Assembly: GCF_003473485.1 (NCBI RefSeq)
Contig: NC_053046.1
Location: 35,169,332-35,233,331, forward strand
DNA: 64,000 nt
Direction: 5' to 3'
From: Medicago truncatula
Lineage: Eukaryota > Streptophyta > Magnoliopsida > Fabales > Fabaceae
Shown here: positions 60,786 to 64,000 of the stretch, piece after piece
Numbering within the stretch: position 1 is the first letter of the stretch
Layout: the number at the start of each line of letters is the position of its first letter
The notes under the pieces: generated by a model
Database searches by the model: none
Seen by the model: only the letters and a program-made list of their open reading frames with translations
Told to the model about the DNA's origin: nothing
Position numbers and translations under genes: made by a program

Positions 60786-61631
60786 AACAATGGATGATAA
60801 AGTTCTCCTTCAAAAAATTAAATATTATTGTATTGTTAAAGTTAGATTCAAATCCAAAACCACTAAATAAATAGAAAGAAATCCCTTATCATATCATCCT
60901 ATTACAATCTATATACTTAGTCAAATATACACTACAACTAAATAGGATAATCTCATAAAAAATGACAAGATACTCCCTTTACTGGAAAATATAGGGATAA
61001 TAGTTATTTTAATATCTGAATATATAACGAGTAGCTATAATAGTCACTTAATGTATCAAAATTTTAAATAGTTTTTGATTGTGCAATTCTTTAGTCAAAA
61101 TAATCAATGACGTAAAAATAGTCTGTCAATGTTGACAAGAAATCTTTTCTTATATGGACCGATATGATAATAAGTAAATACTAATAACAATTGATATAAC
61201 AGTAAGTAAGTATATTGATGGACTCATATGACAGTATTTGTTGTGAATTCATTAAAAATCACACCAATAAAACGTGATGTGTGGAGCAAATTAATAAAGC
61301 AACCAATATCAACGTGGCTAACAATTATAAACACAAGCAAAAGTTATAACAACGAGAGAGAAGAGAAAGAACACAAGCAAATTTGTTTACCCAGTTCGAT
61401 CCAATACTGACCTAGTCAGGGGAGAGAGCAGTTCTATGTTCCACAGTAATGATGAGTAACTTTACAAAAGAGATATCGAAGGGGTTACCATAACAAGTCT
61501 TCAAACTTAATTCTACCCAAAATCCTGAATCTCTTCCCGCGACCAAGAGACTCAATCCTAATAGTGTTTCTCCAAGGTAAATCAATCCCAACGCTAGTGT
61601 TTGTTGCCAAGAGAATTATCTACAAACCCTG
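60786..61631. other. Intergenic with retroelement-like fragment
   Basis: At about 61385-61625 the sequence beginning TTTACCCAGTTCGATCC and continuing GGGGAGAGAGCAGTTCTATG resembles the conserved part of a legume LTR-type repeat. No paired LTR, primer-binding site or polyprotein is present, so only a fragment is supported. The rest has no recognised feature. Confidence 0.4.
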
Positions 61632-62340
61632 CAGGGGCGTAGCCCTTCATATGGGAGGGGTAGCCTTGGCTACCCCAAAAAAAATATTATTCTTGAATTA
61701 GTCGGTATGTATTGATATCTGGCTACCCCAATTAATAAACATTTGGCTACCTCAAACAAGTTTAGTTGCAAAAATTAGCATAAATAATAAAGTAAAAAAA
61801 CTACTCCAAAATTAATAGATTTATTTGTATTGGTTTGATACTTTCGGTCTTAATAACAACAATAGGTCTTAATAACAATACAAAAACCTTTTTCAACAAT
61901 AAAAATTATCAAGAGAATAGTCATAGACAAATTAAATGGACAATGAGTTTCTTGCAAATAACTTATTTATTTACATTTGAAAAGACATTATTAATCTATT
62001 ATTAAACAGACAGTTATTGATGAAATTGGGTTCTTCAAATGCATTTTGCCCAAACATTTAAAATAACGATTTTTATGTTAAGTTTCTAAGATTTGTTAAT
62101 TTTAGTATTTAATTTTTTGTTAGAGATTAAATTCAAGACTAAAAACACTTTTTTTTTTTTGTAAAATTTTAAAAAACTGAGATAAAAATTGAATAAATTT
62201 TTTAAGGACTAAACCTAAAAAATTATAATTTATGAGACTAAAAATATACTTTATCCTTAAATTTAATACATCTGTTTTCAAAAAAAAAATTCTTCTTTAT
62301 AGTTGGCCCCTGCATAAATTTTTTACGAGCTTCGCCGCTG
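61632..62340. mobile_element. hAT-like non-autonomous element, ~709 bp
   Basis: Ends CAGGGGCGTAGCCC and GAGCTTCGCCGCTG are inverted (11 of 14 positions). They are flanked by AAACCCTG (61624-61631) and AAACTCTA (62341-62348), an 8-bp target duplication with two differences. The CAG-GGCG-AGC terminus and 8-bp duplication suit hAT elements. No transposase is present. The words GGCTACCCCAA and TTGGCTACC(C/T)CAA are repeated near the left end. Confidence 0.6.
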
Positions 62341-63536
62341 AAACTCTAGGTTTGATGTTGGCTTTTAAACCCTTGTTTTATGGCTCTTTACTCTCACTCA
62401 TTTCATCTGATACAAGGTTTATATTTATAGTGAAGCATCCCTTAAAAAATGGAACAAATTCAAGCCCAAAAAATATGTTTTATTTTTCAGTTGATGCGAG
62501 AAATCGGGCACCAATTTCAACCCTTCGGGCGCCGATTTTCGCCGAGACGATAGTCTCAAAAATGAGCAAAATTGAGGCCCCGATTTTGTCTCTCCTGCAA
62601 CCATCAATTTTGAGTCACTTTCAACAGTATTAATATAACATTTTAACGCGAATGACTATTTTGACTAACGAAATGCATAATCAATGACTATTTTATAATT
62701 TACATTTAGGAACTATTGTATTTACTCATTACACATTCAGGGACTAAAATGACTATTACCCTAAAATGTAAGCAAAATGGATTAAAAAAAAAATCAAATG
62801 TATTTGGATCAAAATTTATATTATTACATTTTCACATTGGAAAAAAAATTTACTTAAAAAGGGGTTGTCGCCCTTAATCCTCTCTTCTCTTGACTAGTCT
62901 TTCTTTCCCTCTATGGTAGAGCAGCCAGGGGAAGACTTTCACATCACTAATAATGCCTTTTATCACACGTAAAATTGAATGTCGATATTTACCTAGTTTT
63001 TTAGATAATAATAGAGAAAATTGAATGTTGATATTTCAACTTATTTAGGCACACCTATTACAGAGTACTAAAATTTATAAATGAAAATAATTGAGGCCAA
63101 AAATTTGGAGGAAATTTGAATAGAGATTAAGTAAAAATTTATGTCCATAAATCCTAACTCAACTGAAAAAATATTGAAATTGTTAGATCAGACGCTATGA
63201 TCGAAATTCGAACTCCGGGACCTCTACTTGTGTGTGAGTTTATAATAGGTTTGCCATTTCGTCTATTAAAAAAAAAAAAAAAAGTTTATAACGAGAAAAC
63301 ATGTTTTTCCTTAATAATTTTTTAAGAGTTATAATCAATTTTTCTTTTTAAAAATCTATATAAAAGTTTATTGAAGGTTAAAATCAATTTCTTTTTCCTC
63401 AAATATGAGTTTTCTTATTAAGCCTATAACACTCACAAACCACATATATTTAGTATACCAAGTTTTTATAGCGTGTAACTCTCCATTACATACCCTCTAA
63501 GAGAGGGACTTGAATCCTCTAATTTAATTTGTTAAC
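62341..63536. other. Intergenic, upstream of small membrane protein gene
   Basis: No supported gene until 63537. A degenerate SINE-like copy with B-box-like AATTCGAACTCCGG and a poly-A end lies at about 63170-63284. ATATATTTAGTATACC at about 63445 may serve as TATA region for the next gene. Confidence 0.45.
63170..63284 (+). mobile_element. Degenerate SINE copy
   Basis: B-box-like GAAATTCGAACTCCGGGACC, a body of about 60 bases and a run of 16 A residues match the layout of the other SINEs. The A box is poorly preserved. Confidence 0.45.
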
Positions 63537-63917
63537 ATGGCGAGGCCTCTTCTTGTGTCTAACATGCACACTCTTCTTCTATTTTCATCCATGCCAACCA
63601 CAACAATTCTATTTGTTGTTCTTTCAGTTTTTTCTATTTTTTCCATCATCACTTTTCTATGTGGTTCTAAGAACATGAAGAAGCTCCACACAGAGGCGGA
63701 GGAGGAAGCAACGGTGTCTTCGACCAAGGAAACTAAGCTAATTTCGAAGCTAAACAGTAAAATTAGCACCAGAGCTATTTCAATGGTGAGGATGCTATCT
63801 TGGAGAAAAGTGCAGGCTGAAGGAGGATTGGAAGAAGGAAACCAAGAAGAAGAAGTTCTTTGGAGGAAGAACATCTTGATGGGAGAAAAGTGTCGCCCGA
63901 TGGACGACGAAAATTAG
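63537..63917 (+). CDS. Small plant-specific membrane protein, unknown function
   Basis: Single exon, 126 aa. The start MARPLLVSNMHTLLLFSSMP is followed by one membrane segment (ILFVVLSVFSIFSIITFLCG, residues 24-43), then a charged stretch with GSKNMKKLHTEAEEEATVSS. After a Ser/Lys-rich linker comes EEVLWRKNILMGEKCRPMD near the C-terminus, a motif I associate with a family of short uncharacterised plant membrane proteins (W-x-K-x-I-x-M-G-E-x-C-x-P). In that family the motif is usually followed by about 20 more residues; here a stop follows after DDEN, so the C-terminus may be shortened. Function and location are unknown beyond a membrane anchor. The first Met in frame was chosen. Confidence 0.7.
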   Translation: MARPLLVSNMHTLLLFSSMPTTTILFVVLSVFSIFSIITFLCGSKNMKKLHTEAEEEATVSSTKETKLISKLNSKISTRAISMVRMLSWRKVQAEGGLEEGNQEEEVLWRKNILMGEKCRPMDDEN

Positions 63918-64000
63918 AGATTTTTTAACGGTAAATGTTAATATTGTTATTTTTTTATGACGACCATAAGATCAAACTTTAGACCTCCTTACACTATTTA
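63918..64000. other. 3' flank of small membrane protein gene
   Basis: No further feature is seen before the window ends. Confidence 0.5.

Noticed and set aside
61385..61625. LTR retrotransposon
   Set aside because: Only an LTR-like internal stretch is visible. No second LTR, primer-binding site or polyprotein, so no element is called.
62232..62633. 133-codon ORF at the right end of the hAT-like element
   Set aside because: It starts inside the element and runs into flanking DNA; no domain, frame openness by chance.
1..64000. CRISPR arrays, operons, bacterial promoters, rRNA, telomeric repeats
   Set aside because: None seen; all structure is consistent with plant nuclear DNA.

Overview
This window is nuclear DNA from a flowering plant. 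The genes have short exons with GT-AG introns, the intergenic DNA is very AT-rich, and there are many small inverted-repeat transposons and tRNA-derived SINEs. The style of the repeats (SINEs with oligo-A tails, FAR1-carrying Mutator-like elements, PIF/Harbinger, hAT-like and Stowaway-like MITEs, a Helitron end reading CCCGTGCGTTGCACGGG..CTAG) and the proteins suggest a papilionoid legume, possibly Medicago or a relative. That placement is inference; no marker was searched.

Layout. Positions 1-5.5 kb are a degenerate tandem array in which a roughly 77-nt exon-like segment recurs five times. The array is interrupted by an inverted duplication of about 400 bp per arm (1.91-2.72 kb), copied from intron 1, exon 2 and intron 2 of the gene at 6.3-9.8 kb. 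That gene encodes a DRB1/HYL1-type protein with two dsRNA-binding domains and four C-terminal repeats. 16.5-18.0 kb holds a five-exon RSL-type bHLH root-hair regulator. 18.5-34.4 kb is transposon territory: an AT microsatellite, a Tourist-like element, an inverted-repeat element, a Mutator-like element (MULE) with decayed FAR1-like ORFs, a PIF-like MITE, a Stowaway-like MITE, SINEs, and the SWIM/zinc-knuckle tail of another MULE transposase. 34.4-35.9 kb is a broken TMK-like kinase gene. 39.9-42.9 kb encodes an armadillo-repeat protein without a U-box. 43.8-45.5 kb is a complete-looking MULE with long inverted ends, an imperfect 9-bp target duplication and one intact FAR1-type zinc-finger ORF. 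46.0-47.9 kb is a NIP aquaporin gene that converges on a small secreted proline-rich protein gene (48.4-48.9 kb, minus strand). 52-58.3 kb has exon-like fragments that finish with a PIF1/Helitron helicase C-terminus and a textbook Helitron 3' end. The last 6 kb hold MITEs, a GATAC-rich repeat, a hAT-like element and a small membrane protein gene.

The genes do not form a pathway. The most interesting arrangement is the DRB gene and the inverted copy of its own first dsRNA-binding exon about 4 kb upstream. If transcribed, that copy would fold into a long hairpin able to yield small RNAs against a component of the small-RNA machinery. Exon models were read by eye from splice consensus and frame continuity. 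No alignment, expression or database search was possible.
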